A stretch of DNA of 46,368 nt from Chroococcidiopsis sp. TS-821 (GCF_002939305.1 NZ_MVDI01000017.1:1-46368); one strand, 5' to 3'; numbered from the stretch's first letter, positions 16,490-27,584 are shown. Made by a program: numbers and translations. Notes: a model not told the origin generated them from the sequence alone.

Positions 16490-17333
16490 TGCATCTCACT
16501 CAATTTACTCAATTAATAATCTAGTTAACCTGGGCAATCAACGATTACCTGTGTACTATCTCATGAAGTTCTCGTTCTTTTTATAGTACTTGGCTGGTGT
16601 AACTCTAATCTAGACCTTGCCGTGGTTTTGACTTTCTTCATCTTGACTTCACAAATAATTTAATTAAATTCATACAAGTTCATGACTATCTGATTCTGAT
16701 ACTACATGGACTTGTAGCAGCATGCTTTTGTGCCCATCATAACTGCAATCTAGTTGGACAAAGGGTTATTACCTACAGCCAGCCTTGCGCGTCACATATT
16801 CTCAAAAATTTACAGCGAGCCATTTTGCAAAGCGCGCGCATTCAAGACAGATGCTCAGCTTCTACAAGAGGTAAGTCGGTTTCGTGCTACCAGTCTTCTC
16901 ATCACGTGTCGTTGTGCATTTTGCTGTTGACGTTAAAAAGCTTACAGTTTAGATATGTAACTTTGTAGAGGAGGCACTACCGTTTCTTTTTTGATGAGGA
17001 AAGACAAACTCCTCTAGAGTCAAATGATTCGTAGACTAAAGGTTGCTAATATAGATGCTTAACAACATTTTTCAGTTCGCCAAGGTCTGGAGACTTCATG
17101 TAAAATTCATGTAACTCAATGAACTCTATAGTATAGAGGTGAGTCAACAGTTTTCTGGGGCATAGAAATACTTTTGTTCTTTCATTAATCATTTTTCTTA
17201 TGTAAAACTTAAATGCTCGTATCTGAGAATTAAACAAAATTAGACTTCGTATTATAGACTGCTAAAAATAAGATTTTAAATTTAAAGTTATTGCTTGAGC
17301 AAATTGCGTACTTCACCAAGGTTTCAGTTGTAA
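16490..17333. other. Long AT-rich leader region before the phototaxis operon
   Basis: This 844-bp stretch has no supported gene; a 63-codon minus-strand frame has no recognisable sequence. It must contain the PP2C-kinase promoter and the phototaxis operon promoter. Structured elements are an inverted repeat with TAGAGGAG (16966-16973) and CTCCTCTA (17009-17016), a direct repeat of CATGTAA around 17097-17113, and the palindrome at 17124-17138. Confidence 0.5.
17124..17138. promoter_or_regulatory. Palindrome in pix operon upstream region
   Basis: CTCTATAGTATAGAG is a perfect 7-1-7 inverted repeat about 195 bp before the pixG-like start codon. Two CATGTAA direct repeats precede it within 30 bp. 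It is a candidate regulator site or a short RNA hairpin. Confidence 0.4.
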
Positions 17334-18734
17334 ATGACTATTCATGGCACGTTTCAAAAACTGCGTCCGTTAAGCTTGCTTGCGAATTTATGTAGTAGTT
17401 ATGACAGCGTCTGTCTCAAGGTAACAAGTAATACAGTTACGTGGTTTATTTATGTCAAACAGGGGAAAATTCTTTATGCTTCGCATACGGTAGATCCCTG
17501 CGATCGCCTTGATTGCTATTTACGACGTTTTAGTTATCATAGCCCAACACTTAACAATGAAATTCGCTCGCAGCTGCGCTTAAGATTTGACAATGCCTCT
17601 GAGCTGCATCCTGAATATCAAGCAATTTGTTGGTTATTTGACAATCAATACCTCAACCAAAATCAAGCTGCAGCTTTAATTGAATATTTAGTTAAAGAGG
17701 TTATTGAATCATTTCTCTTAATTAAAGAAGGTCGCTACGAACTTGACGAAAAGTATAATATACTACCGGCTGAGTTCTGCTGGCTCGATTTGCAACCAAT
17801 AGTCAAATATTGCCAGCAAAAAATTCAAGCTTGGCAATCTTTAGCACCACAAGTTTGGTCTCCCTATCAACGACCATACTTAGACAATCAACCCGGTACG
17901 AAAGAACAACTCACTCCTGAAACACAACATAAACTCCACTCGATTCTTAAAGGCTTTAGCATTCGTCATTTAGCAGTTTTACTCAACCAGGACGAACTAC
18001 ACTTAGTACAAAGTTTATATCCTTACATCAAAATGGGGAGCGTTATCTTACACGATCCTCAGCCACCTTTCGAGCAGCTCCCAAGAACGTATGAACCCCC
18101 AACAGAAAGTCAACCTGTTGCCGTTCAACTTGCCACTCCCGCGACAGTTGAAAATCAACCTTCGGTCACATCTAACCTTCGTAAAAATAGCGATAGCAAC
18201 GACAATAAAAATACCGTTTCGCTAACCAAAGCTACACATAGTACTCAACTGCCCAAAGTCACTCAGCAGAATAATAAATCTGTTGAAAAATTTGTAGTAC
18301 CTCCAGGAACAACACCTGAAAAGTCTGCTAAGCCATTAGAGAAAATTTTTAATTCTCATACTAATAAAGCAGTATATAAAGTTGTATGTATTGATGATAG
18401 TCAAGCAATGTTACGCGAACTCGCCCATTTTTTAGACGATGAAAGTTTTGATGTATATACAATTAGCGATCCTGTCAAAGCGCTTATGCAAATTGTGAGA
18501 ATTAAGCCAGATTTAATTTTATTAGATATTAAAATGGCTAAAATTGATGGATATGAATTATGTCGTTTACTGCGCAATCATATTTTATTTAAAAGTACGC
18601 CCATTATTATGGTAACAGGTAGTACAGGAATTATTGATAGAGTAAAAGCTCGAATCGTAGGTGCGTCTGGCTATTTAACAAAGCCTTTTACTCAGTCTGA
18701 ATTATTTAAAATAATCTTTCGTCATTTATCTTGA
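17334..18734 (+). CDS. pixG: PatA/PixG-type response regulator
   Basis: The 466-residue protein has the architecture of PatA/PixG/PilG-type regulators: an N-terminal PATAN/DUF4388-like domain (GTFQKLRPLSLLANLC, then VTWFIYVKQGKILYASH), a low-complexity Asn/Thr/Pro linker (about 260-335), and a C-terminal receiver domain with phospho-acceptor D398 (LILLDIKMAKIDG) and TKPF. In Synechocystis PixG is the first response regulator of the positive phototaxis operon, expected to act on the type IV pilus motors. It is the first gene of the five-gene unit here; pixH follows after 56 bp. The name is by domain order and operon position. Confidence 0.85.
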   Translation: MTIHGTFQKLRPLSLLANLCSSYDSVCLKVTSNTVTWFIYVKQGKILYASHTVDPCDRLDCYLRRFSYHSPTLNNEIRSQLRLRFDNASELHPEYQAICWLFDNQYLNQNQAAALIEYLVKEVIESFLLIKEGRYELDEKYNILPAEFCWLDLQPIVKYCQQKIQAWQSLAPQVWSPYQRPYLDNQPGTKEQLTPETQHKLHSILKGFSIRHLAVLLNQDELHLVQSLYPYIKMGSVILHDPQPPFEQLPRTYEPPTESQPVAVQLATPATVENQPSVTSNLRKNSDSNDNKNTVSLTKATHSTQLPKVTQQNNKSVEKFVVPPGTTPEKSAKPLEKIFNSHTNKAVYKVVCIDDSQAMLRELAHFLDDESFDVYTISDPVKALMQIVRIKPDLILLDIKMAKIDGYELCRLLRNHILFKSTPIIMVTGSTGIIDRVKARIVGASGYLTKPFTQSELFKIIFRHLS

Positions 18735-18790
18735 ATTGTCTTTAGTATGATTTAATTAATAATAATTATGATAATTAGAGGAAAATAAAG

Positions 18791-19153
18791 GTGGCTACAA
18801 TTTTAGTAGTTGAAGATACTTTGTCTGAGTTGGAATTAATAAGTAATTACCTGCGCGAAAGTGGCTACAGTGTTATTGGTGTTACGAGTGCCAAAGAAGC
18901 ATTGCATAAAGCCGTGGAAGAAAAACCGGATGCAATTGTTACGGATATCGTCATGCCAGGTATGAGTGGCTTTGAATTATGCCGTAAACTAAAAAACAAT
19001 CCGGCAACGGAGCAATTACCGATTATTATTTGTAGTTCCAAAGATCAAGAGATTGACCGCTTTTGGGGGATGAAACAAGGTGCAGCGATTTATGTCACTA
19101 AGCCTTTTACCCGCGAAGAATTAGTGCGTGCTGTCAAATCAGTCGTGGCTTAA
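18791..19153 (+). CDS. pixH: CheY-like response regulator (PixH type)
   Basis: This 120-residue single receiver domain has the acidic pocket E8-D9, phospho-acceptor D52 (VTDIVMPG) and K103 (TKPF). It starts with GTG after a gaggaa ribosome-binding site. In Synechocystis PixH is the CheY-like regulator of phototaxis and opposes or balances PixG. The next gene begins 6 bp after its stop without a strong ribosome-binding site, suggesting coupled translation. Confidence 0.88.
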   Translation: MATILVVEDTLSELELISNYLRESGYSVIGVTSAKEALHKAVEEKPDAIVTDIVMPGMSGFELCRKLKNNPATEQLPIIICSSKDQEIDRFWGMKQGAAIYVTKPFTREELVRAVKSVVA

Positions 19154-19159
19154 AAACTT

Positions 19160-19651
19160 ATGGATATTCCTATCCTGACATCACAGTTACATCGACCGGA
19201 AACCAGTGTAGGTGATTCTTATTTGAGATTTCAAATTAATGCAGATACTCCAGCACTGCTGGCGATGAAGTACGTTCAAGAAGTCTTAATTGTACCGACT
19301 ACACGGATAACACCGATGCCAAATATGCCAGAGTGCATATTAGGATTATTCAATCGCCGCAACCGCATCCTCTGGGCAGTCGATCTAGCACTAATGTTGC
19401 TAGCGCAACCGATTGATGCTAGTAGCCAGCAATACCACAGTGCGATCGTCCGAGTAGGGGAAACTCCGCTAAGCTTAATCGTACGAGAAATTCAAGGAGT
19501 TACCAGAGTGACGTCAAATGTACAACCTGCAGCCGGAGAAAGCACCGCACTACTGCCTTACCTAGAAGGATATGTTTGGCAACAACAAGAGAAATTGCTG
19601 GTGTTAGATGCAAAAGCAATTGTAAATTCTCCGAGTTTACATAGCTACTAG
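19160..19651 (+). CDS. pixI: CheW-like coupling protein (PixI type)
   Basis: The 163-residue CheW-domain protein is expected to bridge the receptor PixJ and the kinase PixL at the membrane. The two beta-barrel halves are visible: FQINADTPALLAMKYVQEVL, ILGLFNRRNRILWAVDLALM, then a VREIQGVTRV strand. It is directly downstream of pixH and 37 bp upstream of pixJ. Length and position match PixI. Confidence 0.87.
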   Translation: MDIPILTSQLHRPETSVGDSYLRFQINADTPALLAMKYVQEVLIVPTTRITPMPNMPECILGLFNRRNRILWAVDLALMLLAQPIDASSQQYHSAIVRVGETPLSLIVREIQGVTRVTSNVQPAAGESTALLPYLEGYVWQQQEKLLVLDAKAIVNSPSLHSY

Positions 19652-19688
19652 TTGTATAGTAATCGAGCAAATACTGATTGGAGCGGAT

Positions 19689-22568
19689 ATGGCAACCCGA
19701 TTTAAACAGGAATCAACGAGTAGGCATCAACACAAAAGTGCAAATCACCTGGACAGCGATCGCTACAGCAGTGATGATGTCCCCAACCGCGTTCAACCTT
19801 ATTCCGGGTTAGATATTAATCAGCCGCTTATCCAGCCGACGCGTAAATTAAGTTTGCCCTTTTGGCAGCAACTTAGCTTGAAAACAAAAGCAACTACCCT
19901 GGCAATTGTCCTTAGTACGCTACCGATTATCATTATTGGCGCCGCCGCATACCATATCACAAATAAAGGCATTACAAACAACGTTACGCAACAGCAACAA
20001 GCACGCGCGATCGCTTTAGCCAGTCAATTTGATAATTTTATTTCGCAACGCTATCTCGATATTCAAAACTTAGCACAGTCGAGTATGTTAAGCGATCCTG
20101 CTGTGCGAGCAATCGTATCGACGCAAGCCAAGCAATTTAATTTAGAGCAGTATATTAAAAATAACCCTGGTTACGATAATATTGTCGTGATTAATCCCGC
20201 TGGTCAAGTGATTCTGCAAACTGCGGGAGAAGGTATCGCTAACTATAGCAATGTAGATTATTTTCAACAAAGTATTAAAACGAAACGTCCTGTCGTTACG
20301 CCACCGAGAAAGTCATTATTAACAGGTGAATACTCGATCTATGCCGCAGCTCCTGTCATTGATGCAACAACTGGAGAAGTGTTTGCAGTGGTGCGATCGC
20401 GGACTCCGGTACAATACTTTAATGAAATTTTACATGCTGAAGCAAAAACCCTAGCTCGTACCGGCAACAGTTTCGGCGTTGAAGAATACTTTGCTGTCAA
20501 CGACTTAGGCAAAATTGTTGTTGCTCCGACTGAACACCTAGACTACATTGGTGAAGACGCGCAAGCAGTATTTTCCCGCGTGGCATCGCGATTAGTTAAC
20601 AATACTTCGGTCGGCAGTATCATCGACCGCGATCGCAACGAGCGCCAAGAATATTTAGTATCCTACACCCCCATTCGCCAAATCGAAAGTCAAACCGACT
20701 TGAATTGGAGTGCGATGGTTGCACTACCCACAGAACAAGCTTTTGCTGCACGTCAAGGATTATTTTTACCCTTTTTCTTAGGAACAAGTGCGATCGCCTT
20801 ACTTGTGGGCGCAATCGTCGCTTACTTCGTTAACCGCGCCTTACGTCCAGTCGTCAATGCTTCGTTGGCAGTCCAAAAAATCGGCAACGGGCATCTCAAT
20901 ACAAGATTAAGCGTACGCGGTAACGATGAGTTAGCCATGCTCGGTACTAACATCAACAACATGGCAGAGCAGCTGCAAATTTTAATGCAACAGCAAGAAG
21001 AAGTGACCGAACAAGCACAACTCTTTGCAGATGTTACGTTTCGGATTCGTCGTTCGTTGAATGTAGACGATATTCTCAAAACAGCAGTAAAAGAAGTCAG
21101 AAAAGTGCTTCGATGCGATCGCGTTGTAATTTATCAGTTTAATCCTAACTATAGCGGTACAGTTGTTGCCGAATCTGTTGCCCCTGGTTGGACACAATCA
21201 TTGGCAGAAACCATTGACGATCCTTGTTTTAGAGACCGACACATTCAACAATACCAAAACGGTCGCGTTCGCGCCATCGACAATATCCATCAAGCTGGGT
21301 TGACCGATTGTCATATCAAAACTTTAGAACGATTTGAAGTCAAAGCCAATTTAGTCGCGCCCATCCTCAAAGACAGTCAATTACTAGGGTTGCTCATTGC
21401 GCATCAGTGTGCAACCACCCGCGCTTGGCAACAAGCTGAAATCGATTTATTTACGCAGCTAGCTACTCAAATTGGATTTGCACTCGATCAAGCCTACCTT
21501 CTAGAACAAGTCGAAAAAGCGCGAACAGTCGCTGAAGAAATTTCTAACGAACAGCGATGGCAAAAAGAAGTACTTCAACAACAATTGATGGGTTTACTCA
21601 GCGATGTTGAAGAAGCAACCAAAGGAAACTTAACCGTACGCGCAGAAGTAACTGCTGGCGAGATTGGTACTGTGGCTGACTTTTTTAACTCAATTATTGA
21701 AAGCTTACGTCAACTGGCAACCAATGTCAAAACAGCAGCAAGTCAAGTTAATGTTGCAGTTGCCGAAAATCAAGATGCCATGCATCAATTAGCCGAGCAA
21801 GCCTTACAACAAGCCACAGCGATTGCCCATAGTCTCGATGCTTTAGCACAGATGACCGACTCGATTCAACAAGTTGCCGCTAGCGCCCACCAAGCCGCAG
21901 AAATTACGCGCACAGCTTCGCTCACTGCCCAAGTGGGAGGAGTCGCCATGAATCACGCCGTAGACAGCATTTTAAACTTACGCCAGACTGTTGCCGAAAC
22001 TGCAGGCAAAGTTCGCCAGCTAAGCGAATCTTCACAACAAATTTCCAAAGTTGTTTCTTTAATTAACCAAATTGCACTGCAAACTAACATTTTAGCAATT
22101 AACGCTAGTATAGAAGCAAATCGTGCAGGTGAAGAAGGTAGAGGCTTTGCTTTGGTAGCAGAAGAAATTGGCGAACTTGCCTCGCAATCGAGCGCCGCAA
22201 CAAAAGAGATTGAGCAGATTGTGGAAAATATTCAACGCGAAACTGTTGAAGTTACCCGCGCGATGGAACTTGGCACAAATCAAGTTATTGAGGGAACGAA
22301 CTTAGTAGAAGACACGAAGAAAAATCTCAAGAAGATCTTTGATGTTTCGTGCCAAATCGATCAATTAGTTCAATCTATTTCTCACGCCACAATCGCGCAA
22401 GCCCAAACCTCGCAAGAAGTTACCCAGTTAATGAAAGAAATCGCAACTGTTTCTGAGCAAACTGCAAATTCTGCACAGCAGGTTTCAGGGTCTCTACAAC
22501 AGACAACTGCGATCGCCCAGCAATTACAAACTTCTGTTGGTGCCTTTAAAGTTGATGATGAAAGTTAA
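19689..22568 (+). CDS. pixJ: Phototaxis receptor PixJ-type: Cache-like, HAMP, DXCF cyanobacteriochrome GAF, MCP
   Basis: The 959-residue chemoreceptor has TM1 (about 66-91), an extracellular dCache-like domain (about 100-350), TM2 (about 356-379), HAMP, one GAF domain (about 445-610), a second HAMP-like linker and the MCP signalling hairpin (tip near 795-820, ALQTNILAINASIEANRAGE). The GAF domain contains DDPCF with C513, the DXCF cysteine, and DCHI with C541-H542, the canonical chromophore Cys. Their 28-residue spacing is the same as between C494 and C522 of Synechocystis PixJ. It is therefore expected to bind phycoviolobilin/phycocyanobilin and switch between blue- and green-absorbing states. 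It feeds PixI and PixL. The Synechocystis protein has two GAF domains, this one only one. Confidence 0.88.
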   Translation: MATRFKQESTSRHQHKSANHLDSDRYSSDDVPNRVQPYSGLDINQPLIQPTRKLSLPFWQQLSLKTKATTLAIVLSTLPIIIIGAAAYHITNKGITNNVTQQQQARAIALASQFDNFISQRYLDIQNLAQSSMLSDPAVRAIVSTQAKQFNLEQYIKNNPGYDNIVVINPAGQVILQTAGEGIANYSNVDYFQQSIKTKRPVVTPPRKSLLTGEYSIYAAAPVIDATTGEVFAVVRSRTPVQYFNEILHAEAKTLARTGNSFGVEEYFAVNDLGKIVVAPTEHLDYIGEDAQAVFSRVASRLVNNTSVGSIIDRDRNERQEYLVSYTPIRQIESQTDLNWSAMVALPTEQAFAARQGLFLPFFLGTSAIALLVGAIVAYFVNRALRPVVNASLAVQKIGNGHLNTRLSVRGNDELAMLGTNINNMAEQLQILMQQQEEVTEQAQLFADVTFRIRRSLNVDDILKTAVKEVRKVLRCDRVVIYQFNPNYSGTVVAESVAPGWTQSLAETIDDPCFRDRHIQQYQNGRVRAIDNIHQAGLTDCHIKTLERFEVKANLVAPILKDSQLLGLLIAHQCATTRAWQQAEIDLFTQLATQIGFALDQAYLLEQVEKARTVAEEISNEQRWQKEVLQQQLMGLLSDVEEATKGNLTVRAEVTAGEIGTVADFFNSIIESLRQLATNVKTAASQVNVAVAENQDAMHQLAEQALQQATAIAHSLDALAQMTDSIQQVAASAHQAAEITRTASLTAQVGGVAMNHAVDSILNLRQTVAETAGKVRQLSESSQQISKVVSLINQIALQTNILAINASIEANRAGEEGRGFALVAEEIGELASQSSAATKEIEQIVENIQRETVEVTRAMELGTNQVIEGTNLVEDTKKNLKKIFDVSCQIDQLVQSISHATIAQAQTSQEVTQLMKEIATVSEQTANSAQQVSGSLQQTTAIAQQLQTSVGAFKVDDES

Positions 22569-22716
22569 GTCTTTCATCGTATAGCAATGGTCGATAAAGT
22601 TAGGACATTGTCCGCTTTTCTCGTCAAGAGTTTTGAGATGACCTCACCATAGTTTGCCCTTGCCCTAATCATACCCTGACCTCTAACCTCCGACTTCTGA
22701 CCCCTAGCTTAATCAC

Positions 22717-25512
22717 ATGGTAAAGGATAAAGAACTAGAAATCCGGCTATCGTTTCTTGAAGAAGCTCAAGACTATGTAAATACGATGGAAACCGGAATT
22801 ATGGTTGCTGCTGCACGCGAAGAGCGTCAACAAATGGACGCGGTATTACGCGCTGCACACTCGATTAAAGGCGGCGCGGCGATGATGGGGTTTCCTATCC
22901 TCAGCGAGCTTGCGCATCGTTTAGAAGATTTTTTTAAAGTGTTAAAAGCACAGCAACTAGCCATTGATGCTGAATTGGAAAGTTTGTTGTTGGCAAGCAT
23001 CAGTTGCTTGCGACAAGCGATCGCAATCTATCATCAAGGAACAACGCTGGACGAACAATGGCAACAAAACCATGTCGAACCAATTTTCTCTCAACTCCAA
23101 CAACGTCTAGGAGAGGCAACATCGACTGAGAGTAACGAGTTGCTATTGTCTGAAGATACGCAAGACATGCAAACTTTAATCTTTGAAACAGAAGTAGAAG
23201 AATGCCTGCAACGGTTAGAAGGTATCCTAGCAGAGCCTCAGCAACCTGGACTTTTCGCAGAAACTCTCACAATTGCGCAAGATTTCGCGAGTTTAGGGCA
23301 AATGTTTCAACTTCCGGCATTTCAAAGCTTTTGCGAGTCGATTATTCACCATCTCGAAGCCTCCCCCGATCGCGTTACAGAAATTGCGCGTTGGGCTTTG
23401 CAGGAATGGCGGCGATCGCAAGCTGCTATTTTACTTCATCAAGGCACAGTTCCCGCCACACTTCCTCTAGATGCAGTTAATGATAACGAGCTAGAGACCA
23501 CACAACCCGCAGCGACAGCCTTTGACTTACTTACTGATTCCGAAACAACGGTAGAAAATCCTCAAGAACTTACTCTCTCTTCGACTCAAGAATCTCAAAA
23601 GAAATCTGTTCATCTAGCTTCTGAATCTGATTCAGCTTTAGTTGTCAAAGAGCAAGATACAACAGTTCGCGTTTCGATTGATATCCTCGAACACCTTAAC
23701 GATTTATTCGGAGAATTCACAATTGAGCGCAACGGCATTAACTTGTATTTGGAGCGCTTGAGAAACTTAGTTAAAATTTTAGATGGTCGAGTTCGAACGC
23801 TGAAAAACCTAGATACACGCTTATTTGCAGCGTATGAAAGGAATAACTATTCGCCTAGAGACACTGCTGATACATTTAATAACTACGCGCTAGAACGCGA
23901 AAATAATTTTACTCATAGTTCTAACGAAAATTCTAACCTCCGAACTTTAATCGACGAGGTTATGGAAAACGTTTTTCGGATTCAAGAGGTCGCAGACGAT
24001 ATTAGCCTGAGTATCGAAGACACGACACAAACTGTTGGCGAACTCAATCGCACAGCCAAACAAATGCAAACAAGTTTAACGCAAGTGCGAATGCGTCCTT
24101 TATCTGACTTATTAAATCGATTTCCTAGATTTTTGCGCGAGCTTTCCCTACAGTACAACAAAAAAGTTGAATTAAAAATCCACGGCGGCGAAACTTTAAT
24201 CGAACGTAATATTTTAGAAGCCTTAAACGATCCTTTAATGCATTTATTACACAATGCGTTCGATCATGGAATTGAAGACCTGCAAACGAGGCGATCGCGC
24301 GGCAAACCAGAACAAGCCACTATTGAAATTAAAGCCACTACGCGTGGCAATCAAACGATTATTAGCGTGAGCGATGATGGTAGAGGAATTGACTTAAACG
24401 CCATACGCGTTAAAGCGCAACAGTTAGGTTTAGACGCGAAGGCGCTGACAACAGCTAGCGAACAAGAACTTTTAACACTGATTTTTGAACCAGGTTTTAG
24501 CACTGCACGTCAAGTGACGAACTTGTCTGGTAGGGGAGTTGGGCTGGATGTCGTCCGCACAAACTTAAGCAAAATTCGCGGAAATATTAAAGTTGATACG
24601 CAGCTTGGTGTAGGCACAACTTTTCATCTTAATGTACCGATAACACTCTCAATTGCCAAAGTTGTTCTTGTTGAAAGTAATGGGATGCTTTTAGCATTTC
24701 CCACTGATGTCATCGAAGGAATGCTCATACTTAATTCTGAACGCGTTACCACAATTGCTGGTAATGAAATGTTGTGTTGGGAAAACAACACAATGCCTTT
24801 AATTCGCTTGGGACAATGGCTTGTATTTCGTGGGTTAACGCACCAAAAATCTCCTGCAGTCACTGTACCAAATATGAGCGTTCCCACAGTATTAAAAATT
24901 ATTCAAGGTCATGAATTAGTTGCTGTGCAAGTAGATCGTTGCTGGGGCGAACAGGAAGTCGCGATTCGCCAAGTTGAGGGCACGATCGCTATGCCTCCTG
25001 GATTTTCTAGCTGTACAATTTTAGGTGATGGTCGCGTTGTCCCCTTGGTTAATCCTTCAGCTTTACTGCATTGGATTTCGACTTGTCAAAAATCAGCTAA
25101 ACTAGAACAACCCGAAACGCTAACCACTGCCCAAATTCAAAGTCATAAAGATACAATTCTAGTCGTTGACGACTCGATCAATGTGCGTCGCTTCTTAACT
25201 TTATCTTTAGAAAAAGCTGGCTACCGCGTTGAAGAAGCGCTCGACGGGCAAGATGCGCTAGAAAAACTTGTTAGTGGCTTGCAGGTAAAGGCTGTGATTT
25301 CTGATGTTGATATGCCTCGCCTTGATGGTTACAGCCTACTTGCCCAAGTAAAATCGATGACTAATCTCCAGCAAATACCTTTTGTGATGTTAACTTCGCG
25401 GCAAGGACAAAGAGAGCGTCAACTAGCGCTCAATTTAGGAGCAGCAGCTTATTTTTCTAAACCTTTTAACGAGCAAGAATTGCTTCAAAGTTTACAGTTG
25501 GTTTTAAATTAA
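22717..25512 (+). CDS. pixL: Hybrid CheA histidine kinase (PixL type)
   Basis: The 931-residue kinase has an N-terminal HPt domain with phospho-histidine H48 (AAHSIKGGA), a variable middle region, a dimerisation helix region (about 320-480), the HATPase domain (HNAFDHG, DDGRGID, GRGVGLDVV), a CheW-like regulatory domain and a C-terminal receiver with D863 (ISDVDMPRLDG) and SKPF. This order matches CheA-like PixL of phototaxis clusters. A 148-bp gap after pixJ contains TGACC-type repeats but no obvious terminator, so it is probably in the same operon. The kinase would phosphorylate PixG and PixH, which steer twitching motility by type IV pili; no pil genes are in the window. Confidence 0.88.
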   Translation: MVKDKELEIRLSFLEEAQDYVNTMETGIMVAAAREERQQMDAVLRAAHSIKGGAAMMGFPILSELAHRLEDFFKVLKAQQLAIDAELESLLLASISCLRQAIAIYHQGTTLDEQWQQNHVEPIFSQLQQRLGEATSTESNELLLSEDTQDMQTLIFETEVEECLQRLEGILAEPQQPGLFAETLTIAQDFASLGQMFQLPAFQSFCESIIHHLEASPDRVTEIARWALQEWRRSQAAILLHQGTVPATLPLDAVNDNELETTQPAATAFDLLTDSETTVENPQELTLSSTQESQKKSVHLASESDSALVVKEQDTTVRVSIDILEHLNDLFGEFTIERNGINLYLERLRNLVKILDGRVRTLKNLDTRLFAAYERNNYSPRDTADTFNNYALERENNFTHSSNENSNLRTLIDEVMENVFRIQEVADDISLSIEDTTQTVGELNRTAKQMQTSLTQVRMRPLSDLLNRFPRFLRELSLQYNKKVELKIHGGETLIERNILEALNDPLMHLLHNAFDHGIEDLQTRRSRGKPEQATIEIKATTRGNQTIISVSDDGRGIDLNAIRVKAQQLGLDAKALTTASEQELLTLIFEPGFSTARQVTNLSGRGVGLDVVRTNLSKIRGNIKVDTQLGVGTTFHLNVPITLSIAKVVLVESNGMLLAFPTDVIEGMLILNSERVTTIAGNEMLCWENNTMPLIRLGQWLVFRGLTHQKSPAVTVPNMSVPTVLKIIQGHELVAVQVDRCWGEQEVAIRQVEGTIAMPPGFSSCTILGDGRVVPLVNPSALLHWISTCQKSAKLEQPETLTTAQIQSHKDTILVVDDSINVRRFLTLSLEKAGYRVEEALDGQDALEKLVSGLQVKAVISDVDMPRLDGYSLLAQVKSMTNLQQIPFVMLTSRQGQRERQLALNLGAAAYFSKPFNEQELLQSLQLVLN

Positions 25513-25993
25513 AGATATAAATTATTTAGTTGAGCTATTTACTCAAACATCAATTGCATCTTGCTCCAACCTACTCGTTGTGACGATTCGCAAAAGTACG
25601 GTACTGCTAACACACCGCGACTGTTTGCATTGATTGATCGCGGCTCGCAATAGGTCTAATTCTTGCTTGCTCAGAACCTTCAGTAGGCTCAAGACGAGCA
25701 TCGTAGACTTCTTTTCGTCTCACATCTATAATAGCTTCCCTGATTCATGCGCTATCTTTAGGAATTTTGCATGATATTCATTTTCATCAGCCGTAGCAGA
25801 AAAAGCATTATCAATGTCTGCCCTTCTCTGCGCTACTCGTTCATGTCGTAAAGCAATAGCAACATACTTCATTACGACTGCGAGCGTATCTTTGTTTTGA
25901 TGTCTATTCTGATATCACTTGAGCGCGATCGCATCAAGAATTATTTCCCTTATTGCCTGTGCTGCGAAGTTAAGTGATACAATCATCTACCAA
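25513..25993. other. Intergenic region between pixL and the thiC riboswitch
   Basis: This roughly 480-bp gap contains a degenerate minus-strand coding stretch (see 25607-25914) and a HIP1-bearing region before the riboswitch. No other gene was recognised. A thiC promoter should lie near 25930-25985. Confidence 0.45.
25607..25914 (-). pseudogene. Frameshifted remnant of an unidentified small protein
   Basis: On the minus strand one frame is open from 25914 to the stop at 25726-25728. It includes a possible 48-residue ORF from the ATG at 25872 (MKYVAIALRHERVAQ, then NAFSATADENEYHAKF). A second frame then takes over and reads protein-like down to a stop at 25607-25609 (REAIIDVRRKEVYDARLEPT, then RPIASRDQSMQT). 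Joined at about 25740 by one frameshift, the two make a coherent hydrophilic sequence of about 100 residues. I do not recognise the family. It could instead be one short intact gene plus chance. Confidence 0.35.
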
Positions 25994-26074
25994 AGCTAGG
26001 GGTGTCTGGATAGTCCAGGCTGAGATCAAACCCTGAGAACCTGAGACCGGCTCATACCGGCGGAGGGAAGCTGT
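25994..26074 (+). promoter_or_regulatory. TPP riboswitch (THI element) upstream of thiC
   Basis: The conserved THI-box landmarks are in order: ggggtgtctgga, the CTGAGA core (ctgagatcaaaccctgagaa), cctgagaccgg, then the pyrophosphate-sensor arm ctcataccggcggagggaa. The flanking agct sequences (about 25994 and 26070) can pair as helix P1. The thiC ribosome-binding site (gagga, about 26080) lies just downstream, so thiamine pyrophosphate probably represses translation initiation or transcription of thiC. Confidence 0.95.
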
Positions 26075-26080
26075 TACTAG

Positions 26081-27466
<1,386 letters not shown>

Positions 27467-27498
27467 CTGTAGCAGGGGTCAGGGTTTTTAGCGCAGAG

Positions 27499-27526
27499 GG
27501 TGCAGAGGAGTAAAGGTGCAGAGGAG
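27499..27526. repeat. 12-bp direct repeat between thiC and pyrE
   Basis: GGTGCAGAGGAG occurs twice (27499-27510 and 27515-27526) with a 16-bp period, in the 118-bp convergent gap. A similar gcagaggag element is at about 13330. Probably a dispersed cyanobacterial repeat. Confidence 0.5.
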
Positions 27527-27584
27527 AAATACTGCATATAAACTTCTCTTTCACTATTCACTAACCACTAGCCCCTCGCTCCCT

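Noticed and set aside
17046-17237. 63-codon minus-strand ORF in the pix leader region
   Set aside because: No family resemblance, AT-rich and overlaps the palindromic elements; probably chance.
27481-27530. Direct repeats near 27500 as a possible CRISPR array
   Set aside because: Only two short 12-bp units with a 4-bp spacer; no CRISPR-length repeats or cas genes in the window.
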